DNA of 41,356 bases. It comes from an uncultured Prevotellaceae bacterium. Its GTDB lineage: Bacteria; Bacteroidota; Bacteroidia; Bacteroidales; Bacteroidaceae. Positions 8,189 to 15,755 of this stretch are shown here, piece by piece. Both the position numbers and the translations under genes were made by a program. The stretch lies in assembly GCA_900318685.1 (NCBI GenBank), contig ONLL01000031.1, positions 1 through 41,356 of the forward strand, in the 5' to 3' direction. The notes beneath the pieces were generated by a model that did no database searches, had not been told where the DNA came from, and was given only the letters and a program-made list of their open reading frames with translations. Position 1 is the first letter of the stretch. Each line of letters starts with the position of its first letter.

Positions 8189-9421
8189 TTAGTCGTCAAG
8201 CAGGCGACGGGAGAAATAGCGAACGGGATACCAGGCCGAGAGGAAGCTGACCACGAGCACCGTGACAAAAACCACCACCACATCCCATGGGTGAACGCTG
8301 ACAGGATACGCATCGACGATGAACGATCCCTGCGACTGTCCCAGCGCAATGACCCCAAACTGCTGCTGAATCCAGCAGAGCAGTAGTCCAATGGCAATGC
8401 CGATGACTGCGCCGATGGCAGAGATAAGCCATCCTTCGAGCAGGAAAATCATGGAAACCTGACGGTCGTCAGCTCCCAGCGAACGTAGCGTAGCCACATC
8501 GTCTTTCTTGTCAATGATAAGCATCGAGAGCGATCCGATGATGTTGAAGCAGGCCACAATGAGGATAAACACCAGGAAGATATATGCTATGAGTTTCTCG
8601 ATCTTCATGATGCGGAAAGTGTCGTCCTGCTGCTCATAGCGGTCGAGCACATAGTATTTATCACCCGCGATTTTCTTGATCTGACTTTTCACTGCTTCGA
8701 AATCGCTGCCGGGCTTCAGTCTCAGCTCGAGTGAGGAAATCATGCCCTGCTGGTCGAAGACACGCCGTGCGAAGTCCACGGCTGTGAGGATATAGCCCTT
8801 GTCGTATTTTGACTGCATGACACTGAAAATGACTCCTGGCGAATATAGGGAGTCGACCACGAATCCCTCTTCGGGGGCATTCATGTCGAGCTGGCCTTCA
8901 CGTCGAGGAGCATAGATATAGAGGGGTGAATCGAAACGATAGCCAAGTCCCAGCTGCTCAGCCAGACGTATGCCAGGGATGGCATAGAACATGCCGGCAG
9001 CTTTCAGTTCGAAGCGCCCGTCACCCTGCAGGATCTTGTTGATACGGGTCAGGCTGTCGAAGTTGTTCTGGACACCCTTCACGGTGACCATTGCCTGTCG
9101 GTCGTTGTAGACGGCCAGTGCCTGATCCTCGACACACTCTGTATGTACCTCTATCTGCGGCAGCGCCTTGATTTGAGTCAGCAGAGGGTCGTCGGCAGGA
9201 GCCGTCTTTCCCTGTGTGGGCGTGATCTGCAGCTGTGGGTCGAAATTGGTGAAGAGCGATGCTACGAGGTCGCTGAAACCATTGAACACGCTGAGCGTCA
9301 CCACCATCGCCATTGCAGCCACTGCCACGCCAAGCATGGAGATGCCGCTGATGATGTTGATGACGTTCGTCGACTTCTTCGAGATCAGGTACCGTCGTGC
9401 TACGTAGAAAGGGAAGTTCAT
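8189..9421 (-). CDS. FtsX/LolC-E family ABC transporter permease
   Basis: A 410-aa inner-membrane permease of the lipoprotein-releasing (LolC/LolE) class. A membrane helix near residues 22-45 (ISMLGVAVAAMAMVVTLSVF) is followed by a large periplasmic domain. The C-terminal FtsX domain has three helices from about 270 to 400 (LIAYIFLVFILIVACFNIIG, then MIFLLEGWLISAIGAVIGIA). The N-terminal FYVARRYL and the segment IIDKKDDVATLRSLGA are characteristic of the family. The partner ATPase LolD is not adjacent. The start overlaps the rbfA stop by 4 bp, so it is co-translated as the last gene of the operon. Confidence 0.88.
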   Translation of the reverse strand: MNFPFYVARRYLISKKSTNVINIISGISMLGVAVAAMAMVVTLSVFNGFSDLVASLFTNFDPQLQITPTQGKTAPADDPLLTQIKALPQIEVHTECVEDQALAVYNDRQAMVTVKGVQNNFDSLTRINKILQGDGRFELKAAGMFYAIPGIRLAEQLGLGYRFDSPLYIYAPRREGQLDMNAPEEGFVVDSLYSPGVIFSVMQSKYDKGYILTAVDFARRVFDQQGMISSLELRLKPGSDFEAVKSQIKKIAGDKYYVLDRYEQQDDTFRIMKIEKLIAYIFLVFILIVACFNIIGSLSMLIIDKKDDVATLRSLGADDRQVSMIFLLEGWLISAIGAVIGIAIGLLLCWIQQQFGVIALGQSQGSFIVDAYPVSVHPWDVVVVFVTVLVVSFLSAWYPVRYFSRRLLDD

Positions 9422-9753
9422 TTCTTCAGCAGCTCGTCAATATGGTCGATATAGTCGAGAGAGTCGTCGATGAAGAAGCGCAGCTCGGGGATGATGCGTA
9501 GCTGATGGCGCACCCGCTGTCCCAGGTTATAACGTATCTGTGCGTTGTTCTTCTCGATGTTGCCAAGCAGCTCTTCGCCCTTCTCTGAAGGAAAGATGCT
9601 CAGGTAGGCAGTGCACACGCTAAGGTCGGGTGACACCCTGACCTGCGTCACACTCACCATCACTCCGTGCATGGAGCGTGTCTGCTCCTGGAAGATCTGA
9701 CTCAGCTCTTTCTGCAATAGTCGTGCAATCTTGTTTTGTCTTGTTCCTTGCAT
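9418..9753 (-). CDS. rbfA: 30S ribosome-binding factor A
   Basis: A 111-aa protein that assists late maturation of the 30S subunit. The fold signature is visible: RQNKIARLLQKELSQIF at the start, MVSVTQVRVSPDLSVCTAYLSIF in the centre, and a C-terminal LGQRVRHQLRIIPELRFFID with the AxG-kink type helix and strand. The length is standard. It is 16 bp after the pyridoxine kinase gene and overlaps the permease start by 4 bp. Confidence 0.93.
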   Translation of the reverse strand: MQGTRQNKIARLLQKELSQIFQEQTRSMHGVMVSVTQVRVSPDLSVCTAYLSIFPSEKGEELLGNIEKNNAQIRYNLGQRVRHQLRIIPELRFFIDDSLDYIDHIDELLKK

Positions 9754-9769
9754 AAATAAGGTTTTTCGT

Positions 9770-10588
9770 CTATGAAAGTATATCTAGGCAACGCTCGATG
9801 AAGATGCCACAGTTGTGGTCTTTCACGTCGCGGTTGCGGTCAATCATCTGGCTCACCACATCCATGGCTCGCCGAGTGGCATCAGGCAGTGCCAGGCCAG
9901 TGCCCAGCAGGCTGCCGATGAGCACAGCAGAGAAGATATCGCCTGTGCCGTGAAACTGTCCGGGAATCTCCTCATACTCATGTACGAAATAGCTGCGAGT
10001 ATCAGCATCAAAGCCGCAGACAGCATTCCGTCCTTCGATGATGCAGCTGGTGATGATGGCTGAACGGGCACCCAGAAGCAGCAGGCTGTCGAGCAGTCGC
10101 CGGGCCTCGTCGCGGCTGATTCCCCCACGTCGATAGGGTACACCCGACAAATAGCAGGCCTCGGTATAGTTGGGCTTAGCCAAGTGGGCCACCCCAAGCA
10201 TGCGGCGCATCAGCTCCACCTGCCGCTGGTCGATGCCGTTGTAGAGGCTGCCACCGTCGCCCATCACAGGGTCAACAAAGATCACGCAGCCCTGGCTCGC
10301 CTGCTCTCTGCAATATTCTTCCACTAGCACAGCCTGCTCACGGCTGAACATCAGTCCGGTACTGATGGCATCAAAGTGAAAGCCCAGATGCTGCCAGATG
10401 GGAAAGGTGCGACGCATATAGTCGGTGGTGTCCATCTGTGTGAACTCTCCGTAGTTCAGCGTGTTCGACACCAAGGCAGTAGGCATGCAGAAAGCAGGAA
10501 TGCCCATATAGGAAAGCACAGGCAGCATGGCAGCCATGCCCACCTTGCCATAGCCGGCAATATCGTTAATCAGCAGGATCTGCTTCAT
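9770..10588 (-). CDS. Pyridoxine/pyridoxamine kinase (PfkB/ThiD-like)
   Basis: A 272-aa ribokinase-superfamily enzyme that phosphorylates vitamin B6 vitamers with ATP. Visible signatures are the N-terminal LLINDIAGYGKVGMAAMLPV, the central FVDPVMGDGG (substrate and phosphate site), KPNYTEACYLSG, and the anion hole with catalytic Asp in GTGDIFSAVLIG near residue 216. It resembles the pyridoxamine kinases of Bacteroides. Exact vitamer preference cannot be read from sequence, and a hydroxymethylpyrimidine kinase is the main alternative. Its start overlaps the aldo/keto reductase stop by 4 bp. Confidence 0.88.
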   Translation of the reverse strand: MKQILLINDIAGYGKVGMAAMLPVLSYMGIPAFCMPTALVSNTLNYGEFTQMDTTDYMRRTFPIWQHLGFHFDAISTGLMFSREQAVLVEEYCREQASQGCVIFVDPVMGDGGSLYNGIDQRQVELMRRMLGVAHLAKPNYTEACYLSGVPYRRGGISRDEARRLLDSLLLLGARSAIITSCIIEGRNAVCGFDADTRSYFVHEYEEIPGQFHGTGDIFSAVLIGSLLGTGLALPDATRRAMDVVSQMIDRNRDVKDHNCGIFIERCLDILS

Positions 10589-11550
10589 GCCTCTTCAAAA
10601 GGTGCAGCATCGACGCACTTCAAATTCCTCTCCAGCTGACGGGTGGAACTGGCTCCTACGAGCACACTGGTGACACCACGCTGGGCCAGGATCCATGCCA
10701 AGGCCATCTCTGCCAATGTCTCGCCACGCTGTGCAGCCTCTTCATTCAGCTGACGCAGTCTGGCCAGCAGCTCTGGCGTGAGCATCGACTCCTTGAGGAA
10801 CTTTCCCTTTGCCATGCGGCTCTCTTCAGGAATGCCGTTCAGATAGCGGTCGGTGAGCAGTCCCTGTGCCAGCGGCGAGAAACTGATGAAGCCTACGCCA
10901 TGGTCGGCACAGAAGTCGAGGATGCCATCTTCCTGCGGCTCACGATCGAGCAGGTTGAGCCGTCCCTGATAGATGAGCAGTGGCACGTCGTGCGCCTTCA
11001 GATACTCATAGGCCGTCCGAGTTGCCTCCAACGGCCATCGTGAGATGCCCACATAAAGAGCCTTGCCCTGCCGCACCACGTCGACCAATGCCTGCAGTGT
11101 CTCCTCGAGCGGTGTCTCAGGATCGTAACGATGGCTGTAGAACAGGTCGACATAGTCCAAATGCATACGCTGCAGCGACTGATCAAGCGATGCCATGAGG
11201 TACTTCCTGGAACCCCAGTTGCCATAGGGGCCGGGCCACATGTCGTAGCCTGCCTTGGTCGAGATGAACAACTCGTCGCGATAAGGACGGAAGTCATCAT
11301 CCATCAGGCGGCCCATCGTCTCCTCGGCTGATCCATAGGCAGGACCATAGTTGTTGGCCAGGTCAAAGTGCACCACGCCATGATCGAAGGCATAGCGGGT
11401 GATCTCTCTCGAGCGCTCGTAGGGATCAACGCTTCCGAAGTTATGCCAGAAACCCAGCGACACCTTTGGCAGCAGTACACCGCTGCGCCCGCATCGCTCA
11501 AACTTCATCCCATTGTCATAGCGGGATGCGTCGGCTAAGTATTTCTCCAT
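10585..11550 (-). CDS. Aldo/keto reductase (YghZ/Gpr-like)
   Basis: A 321-aa NADPH-dependent TIM-barrel oxidoreductase. The catalytic tetrad is in place: Asp and Tyr in HFDLANNYGPAYGSAEE, Lys in FISTKAGYDMWPGPYG, and His in DLFYSHRYDPETP. The C-terminal nucleotide-binding stretch is VTSVLVGASSTRQLERNL. The GYDMWPGPYG segment is typical of the YghZ group that reduces L-glyceraldehyde 3-phosphate and methylglyoxal. The Met at residue 15 is an alternative start, but the longer form fits the family N-terminus. It lies 7 bp after the GlsB-like gene and is co-transcribed with the B6 kinase. Confidence 0.92.
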   Translation of the reverse strand: MEKYLADASRYDNGMKFERCGRSGVLLPKVSLGFWHNFGSVDPYERSREITRYAFDHGVVHFDLANNYGPAYGSAEETMGRLMDDDFRPYRDELFISTKAGYDMWPGPYGNWGSRKYLMASLDQSLQRMHLDYVDLFYSHRYDPETPLEETLQALVDVVRQGKALYVGISRWPLEATRTAYEYLKAHDVPLLIYQGRLNLLDREPQEDGILDFCADHGVGFISFSPLAQGLLTDRYLNGIPEESRMAKGKFLKESMLTPELLARLRQLNEEAAQRGETLAEMALAWILAQRGVTSVLVGASSTRQLERNLKCVDAAPFEEA

Positions 11551-11557
11551 GGTCTTC

Positions 11558-11797
11558 CTACTTCTTCAGTAAGGATGCAACCCAAAGAATGAGCACTGCG
11601 CCTACAATGGCCGTTCCGAGCTGTCCTACAAGACCGCCCCATGAGATTCCCAGCACGCCGAACAGCCAGCCGCCCAAGGCACCACCCAGCACACCGAGCA
11701 GAAGGTTCATCAGCAGGCCGAAACCGCCGCCTTTCATCAACTTGCCGGCGCAAAAGCCAGCCAGACATCCTAATACAATTGATAAAATAATACCCAT
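11558..11797 (-). CDS. GlsB/YeaQ/YmgE (transglycosylase-associated) membrane protein
   Basis: A 79-aa glycine-rich protein with three membrane helices (IILSIVLGCLAGFCAGKLM; LLMNLLLGVLGGALGGWLFG; GTAIVGAVLILWVASLL). This is the form of the small stress-related GlsB/YeaQ/YmgE family, whose molecular function is unknown. It is the first gene of the minus-strand operon with the aldo/keto reductase, B6 kinase, rbfA and the permease. Confidence 0.9.
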   Translation of the reverse strand: MGIILSIVLGCLAGFCAGKLMKGGGFGLLMNLLLGVLGGALGGWLFGVLGISWGGLVGQLGTAIVGAVLILWVASLLKK

Positions 11798-11826
11798 AAT
11801 AGTCGTTCTTTATAACGTTTAGGTTG

Positions 11827-11858
11827 CAAAGGTACGAATAAGAAAGCGAAAAACCAAA
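11827..11858 (-). promoter_or_regulatory. Promoter of the GlsB-AKR-B6 kinase-rbfA-permease operon
   Basis: On the minus strand TTTG (11858-11855) is followed after 20 bp by TACCTTTG (11834-11827), a full Bacteroidetes promoter. It lies 29 bp before the first start codon. Confidence 0.85.
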
Positions 11859-11885
11859 ATAGAAAGATAAAAAATGTTTTTTTCC

Positions 11886-11916
11886 TTTGCTTTTCGCTCA
11901 CTTATTCGTACCTTTG
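11886..11916 (+). promoter_or_regulatory. Promoter of the dapB-lepB operon
   Basis: TTTG (11886-11889), 19 bp, TACCTTTG (11909-11916). The dapB start lies 23 bp further. Together with the divergent promoter at 11827-11858 it forms a compact two-way promoter region. Confidence 0.85.
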
Positions 11917-11939
11917 CACCGATTTTAATACGTATTGAG

Positions 11940-12653
11940 ATGAAAATAGCATTAATCGGCTATGGCAAGATGGGCAAGATGATTGAGGAGATAGCCCGCA
12001 GCCGTGGCCATGAGATTGTCAGTATCATTGACATTGATAACCAGGAAGAGTTCGAAAGTCCGTCTTTCGCCACTGCCGATGTGGCCATCGAGTTCACCAC
12101 TCCAACGGCAGCTTATGCCAATTATCTGAAATGTTGGGAGAAAGGCGTAAAGGTGGTCAGCGGCTCCACAGGATGGATGAAGGAGCACGGAGATGACGTA
12201 CGTGATCAAATCAGCAAAGGAAAGACGCTGTTCTGGGCGAGCAATTTCTCTATTGGCGTGGCAATATTCTCTGCCGTCAACCGCTATCTAGCCAAGATCA
12301 TGAACCAGTTTCCACAGTACGACGTGGAGCTTGAGGAGACACACCACGTGCATAAGCTCGACCATCCCTCTGGCACTGCCATCACCCTGGGTGAAGAGAT
12401 TGTGGCAGCGCTTGACCGCAAGGAGAACTGGGCAGAGGATACCACTGATCCTGCCCTGCTGCGCATCGACCACATCCGTCGTGGTGAAGTGCCTGGCATT
12501 CACACCATCCGCTATGACTCCGACGCTGACATGATCACCATCAGCCATGATGCCCATTCGCGTCGAGGCTTTGCTCTGGGTGCCGTACTGGCAGCAGAAT
12601 ATACCAATGACCATCAGGGTCTGCTTACCATCAGCGACATGATAAAATTCTAG
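11940..12653 (+). CDS. dapB: 4-hydroxy-tetrahydrodipicolinate reductase
   Basis: A 237-aa enzyme of the diaminopimelate/lysine pathway that reduces 4-hydroxy-tetrahydrodipicolinate with NAD(P)H. The Rossmann motif IALIGYGKMGKMI is at the N-terminus. The catalytic block HHVHKLDHPSGTA carries the His and Lys of the active site, and the family ending GLLTISDMIKF is intact. A longer frame from 11874 would read through the promoter, so the Met at 11940 is chosen. It supplies meso-diaminopimelate for peptidoglycan and heads the operon with lepB, 3 bp downstream. Confidence 0.96.
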   Translation: MKIALIGYGKMGKMIEEIARSRGHEIVSIIDIDNQEEFESPSFATADVAIEFTTPTAAYANYLKCWEKGVKVVSGSTGWMKEHGDDVRDQISKGKTLFWASNFSIGVAIFSAVNRYLAKIMNQFPQYDVELEETHHVHKLDHPSGTAITLGEEIVAALDRKENWAEDTTDPALLRIDHIRRGEVPGIHTIRYDSDADMITISHDAHSRRGFALGAVLAAEYTNDHQGLLTISDMIKF

Positions 12654-12656
12654 ACC

Positions 12657-14177
12657 ATGGCAAAAGGAAAAGAAAAAAAACCGTTGAACATGAAGCGGCA
12701 GTGGGCGAAGTTCATCATCGTCCTCGTGCTTTATCTGCTGTTCCTCTACTGGGTGAAGTCCTGGCTCGGACTGATTGTCGTGCCTTTCATCTATGATGCT
12801 TATATCTCGAAGAAGATTAAGTGGCAGTGGTGGAAGGAGAGCGAGGGACCCATACGTTTCATCATGTCGTGGGTCGATGCCATCGTCTTCGCACTGGTGG
12901 CTGTGTATTTCATCAACCAGTTCTTCTTCCAGAACTATGTCATTCCCAGCAGTTCGCTGGAGAAATCGCTGCTCACGGGTGACTATCTCTTCGTGTCGAA
13001 GCTCAGCTATGGCCCACGCATACCCCAGACTCCGCTGACCGTACCCCTCACGCAGCATACACTGCCCGTGGGAGGGCTGAAGTCTTACATCGAATGGCCA
13101 CATTGGGACTACCGCCGCGTAAAAGGCCTCGGAAATGTGGAACTCAACGACATCGTGGTGTTCAACTACCCTGCCGGAGACACCATCTGCTCTGAGCCTG
13201 CCTACCAGACATACTATTACGATATGTGCTATAACCTGGGTTACAGCCAGTATGAGCAGGCCTATGGCACCTTGCCTTCACAGGAACTGCTCGACTCTGT
13301 GCCTGTGCTCGACCGCCTGGCTTTCTATAGTCAGGTTTATGCCACCGGTAAGCAGGCCATCCAGAACAACTGGGCTCAGTATGGCGACATCGACACACGT
13401 CCTACCGACCGTCGTGAGAACTATGTGAAACGCTGCGTGGGACTGCCTGGCCAGACCCTGCAGATCAAAGACCGCATGATCTACCTCGACGGCAAGGCCA
13501 ATAAAGAACCCGAACTCGTGCAGTTTGCCTACACCGTCACATTCAAAGAAGGCTCTTCCCTTACCGACGACTTCATGAAGGAGCACGGCATCACTAGCGA
13601 AGATCTGGGATTTCCCCGTGGTACCAACCGCGAGAACGGAGGACAGATTGTATTCAATCGTCGCTTTGTGGTGAAATATATGCCGCTCACTAAGCATGCC
13701 AAGGCAGCTCTTGAGCAGCGAAAGGACCTTGTGGAGAGTATTCAGACACCGCCGCCACCAGAGGATGACTGGCGCAACGTCTATCCCAAGAACGGCAATA
13801 TGCACTGGGATCGTGACAATTATGGCCCCATCTGGATTCCTAAGAAAGGCGCCAGCATCGACCTGACATTGGAGAACCTGCCTGTCTATGAGCGCTGCAT
13901 ACGTGCCTACGAAGGCAACAAACTGGAGGTGAAGAACGGAAAGATTTTCATCAACGACAAGGAAACGTCGAAATATACCTTCCAGCTCGACTACTACTGG
14001 ATGATGGGTGATAATCGTCACAACTCAGCCGACTCACGCTACTGGGGCTTCGTGCCCGAGGATCATATCGTGGGCAAGCCCATCTTTATCTGGTGGAGCA
14101 GCGACCCAGACCGAGGAATCTTCTCGGGAGGCATACGCTGGAGTCGACTCTTCCGCATGGTCGACAACATTAAGTAG
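12657..14177 (+). CDS. lepB: Signal peptidase I (large Bacteroidetes form)
   Basis: A 506-aa inner-membrane protease that removes signal peptides from exported proteins. The N-terminus has two hydrophobic segments near residues 20-45 and 67-90. The catalytic serine is Ser100 in VIPSSSLEKSL and the general-base lysine is Lys258 in NYVKRCVGLPGQ. Box E is intact in WMMGDNRHNSADSRYWGFVP near the C-terminus. Between Ser and Lys there is a long insertion, typical of Bacteroidetes enzymes and the reason for the length. It is followed after a hairpin by a degenerate S26 paralogue. Confidence 0.95.
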   Translation: MAKGKEKKPLNMKRQWAKFIIVLVLYLLFLYWVKSWLGLIVVPFIYDAYISKKIKWQWWKESEGPIRFIMSWVDAIVFALVAVYFINQFFFQNYVIPSSSLEKSLLTGDYLFVSKLSYGPRIPQTPLTVPLTQHTLPVGGLKSYIEWPHWDYRRVKGLGNVELNDIVVFNYPAGDTICSEPAYQTYYYDMCYNLGYSQYEQAYGTLPSQELLDSVPVLDRLAFYSQVYATGKQAIQNNWAQYGDIDTRPTDRRENYVKRCVGLPGQTLQIKDRMIYLDGKANKEPELVQFAYTVTFKEGSSLTDDFMKEHGITSEDLGFPRGTNRENGGQIVFNRRFVVKYMPLTKHAKAALEQRKDLVESIQTPPPPEDDWRNVYPKNGNMHWDRDNYGPIWIPKKGASIDLTLENLPVYERCIRAYEGNKLEVKNGKIFINDKETSKYTFQLDYYWMMGDNRHNSADSRYWGFVPEDHIVGKPIFIWWSSDPDRGIFSGGIRWSRLFRMVDNIK

Positions 14178-14179
14178 CA

Positions 14180-14206
14180 CTGGCGCCACCTCAGGGTGGC
14201 AGCCAG
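14180..14206 (+). terminator. Intercistronic hairpin between lepB and its paralogue
   Basis: CTGGC-g-CCACC (14180-14190) pairs with GGTGG-ca-GCCAG (14195-14206) around a TCAG loop. There is no T-run, so it is more likely an mRNA-stabilising or attenuating hairpin than a full terminator. Confidence 0.5.
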
Positions 14207-14231
14207 GCTTACCATACACACTTCTAACCTA

Positions 14232-14765
14232 ATGATGCGTAGAACAGCAAGATTCCTGCTGGCATTTGCCGTAGCACTATTGTTGATGCTCTGCTTCAGG
14301 ACATGGGCATTCACCATCTGCACCGTGGATGGCGAAGGTCTGGCACCAATGTTGCAGAGTGGTGATCGTGTGCTGGTCAACCGCTGGACATACGGGCTAC
14401 GCATAGGAAAGCCACTAGGTTATGGGCGTATAGGGAAATGCCAGGTGCAGCGTGGTGATCTGGTCGCATTCTACCATCCGGAACAGCACGACAAGGTGCT
14501 CATTTGCCAATGCAAGGCCGTACCTGGCGACACCATACTCCACGATGATAAGCTGCTCATCGTGCCAGGACGCATCACCTGTGCTGCTGCTGACCACTAT
14601 TGGATGGAAAGCATCGGACAGCAGAACATGATTGACTCACATCTGCTAGGCTTCATCTCTGAGGAACTTATCATAGGCCGTGCCACCACAATCATCTATA
14701 GCCATAACACCCGCGAACCATTCTGGCGGGGGTGGGATAGCAGTAGATTCCTTATGCCATTATGA
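14232..14765 (+). CDS. Degenerate signal peptidase I-like (S26) protein, probably inactive
   Basis: A 177-aa protein with one N-terminal membrane helix (FLLAFAVALLLMLCF) and an S26 fold. Alignment by eye with LepB next door shows that the active site is lost. The Ser-Met region reads TVDGEGLAPML, with no serine at the catalytic position. The lysine block reads LICQCKAVPGD, where the catalytic Lys column holds Cys. Box E (GDNRHNSADSR in LepB) reads ESIGQQNMIDSH. The fold ending FISEELIIGRAT is kept, so the gene is maintained rather than decaying. A GTG start at 14196 is possible but would place 12 residues before the helix. It overlaps the WbqC gene by 4 bp. Confidence 0.82.
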   Translation: MMRRTARFLLAFAVALLLMLCFRTWAFTICTVDGEGLAPMLQSGDRVLVNRWTYGLRIGKPLGYGRIGKCQVQRGDLVAFYHPEQHDKVLICQCKAVPGDTILHDDKLLIVPGRITCAAADHYWMESIGQQNMIDSHLLGFISEELIIGRATTIIYSHNTREPFWRGWDSSRFLMPL

Positions 14766-15367
14766 CCACAGCATTACTCTCCACCACCTACTTCGGGCCT
14801 GTGCAGTGGTACCAGAAACTCTACCGCTACCAGCAAGTGCTCATAGAGCATCACGAAACCTTCGTCAAGCAGTCATATCGCAACCGTTGCCTGATCGCTA
14901 CGGCCCAGGGAATACAGGCGCTGACGGTTCCCGTAGTGCACGAAAACCACGATTCCATCGATAAAATCCGAATTAGTGACCATGGAAACTGGCGACACCT
15001 ACATTGGCAAGCCATTACTTCAGCCTATGGCGATTCTCCCTTTTTGGAATACTATGAAGATGAGCTGCGGCCTTTCTTCTTCGAGCGGCAATGGGAGTAT
15101 CTCATCGATTTCAACGATGCCATTTGCAGGAAAATGTGCGATTTCATCGATATACATCCCCATTTCTCACCAACCCTTTACTTTTCAAAAAACGGCGATT
15201 TCATCGATTATCGCAGCGGCATTCATCCCAAGCATCCTGATGCTGATGCCGATTTCCAGCCCAAACCCTATTATCAGGTATTCAGCGCTCGACACGGATT
15301 CCTGCCCAATCTCAGCATTCTCGACCTCGTGCTCAATATGGGACCTGAAAGCATCTTTTTTCTGTAA
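14762..15367 (+). CDS. WbqC-like family protein
   Basis: A 201-aa protein of the WbqC family. Typical features are LLSTTYFGPVQWYQKL at the N-terminus, the YRNRC and LTVPV block, and WRHLHWQAITSAYGDSPFLEYYEDEL in the middle. Members occur in polysaccharide gene clusters and in conserved Bacteroidetes loci next to lepB, and have been proposed to act in surface-sugar or amino-group chemistry, without firm biochemistry. Its start overlaps the stop of the S26 paralogue by 4 bp, so the two are translationally coupled at the end of the dapB operon. Confidence 0.9.
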   Translation: MTTALLSTTYFGPVQWYQKLYRYQQVLIEHHETFVKQSYRNRCLIATAQGIQALTVPVVHENHDSIDKIRISDHGNWRHLHWQAITSAYGDSPFLEYYEDELRPFFFERQWEYLIDFNDAICRKMCDFIDIHPHFSPTLYFSKNGDFIDYRSGIHPKHPDADADFQPKPYYQVFSARHGFLPNLSILDLVLNMGPESIFFL

Positions 15368-15448
15368 TGGATGTTGACCTATGTCAAAAACCATGCCGTT
15401 TTGAGTAAAAAAGAGCAACGTTATGCCCATTGATTCAGGAAAAAGTAC

Positions 15449-15456
15449 TACCTTTG
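15449..15456 (+). promoter_or_regulatory. -7 promoter box in front of a short untranslated region
   Basis: TACCTTTG followed by CACC. The upstream context (GTTAT, TTCAG, an A-run, then TACTACCTTTGCACC) closely resembles that of the PUL promoter at 27573. No exact TTTG at -33. It points into 15460-15617, which holds no annotated gene. Confidence 0.65.
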
Positions 15457-15459
15457 CAC

Positions 15460-15615
15460 CAGTAGTCGAGACGACTACGCGCATTATTCATTAGGTTAGT
15501 AGTTAATAGATTTTAAGGTAAAGATTATGTTATTAGATTTTCCTTCGTATACCCAAGTTTAAGGGCATTCAGGAAAAGGAAGTGCGGGGTGAGTGATTCA
15601 TACCGCTCTTTTTTT
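15460..15615 (+). ncRNA. Putative small transcript with 5' hairpin, 11-codon ORF and terminator
   Basis: A -7 box at 15449 is followed by a hairpin GTAGTCG/CGACTAC (15463-15479). A short frame at 15527-15562 starts ATG and encodes 11 residues (MLLDFPSYTQV). A GC hairpin GCGG/CCGC (15584-15606) ends in TCTTTTTTT. That is a complete transcription unit of about 155 nt, either a small RNA or a leader peptide ahead of the DUF6242 gene, which has its own possible -7 box at 15722. The remaining A/T-rich stretch up to 15755 shows nothing else. Confidence 0.45.
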
Positions 15616-15721
15616 GCGCTTTTTTTGTCTGAAAAACTAAAAACACCTTAAAATCGGACAAATAATGATATATTTTACTTAATAATATGTGAGAAATGAA
15701 TGTTTTTTGCGGAAATGTGCG

Positions 15722-15729
15722 TAAATTTG
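15722..15729 (+). promoter_or_regulatory. Possible -7 box of the envelope cluster
   Basis: TAAATTTG, 26 bp before the ATG at 15756. It fits TAnnTTTG, but the nearest TTTG upstream is too close (12 bp). It supports choosing the start at 15756 rather than 15696. Confidence 0.5.
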
Positions 15730-15755
15730 CAGCCAAATTGTTTAAACAAGGACGC

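Noticed and set aside
11874-11939. N-terminal extension of dapB
   Set aside because: It spans the TACCTTTG promoter and adds residues not found in the family.
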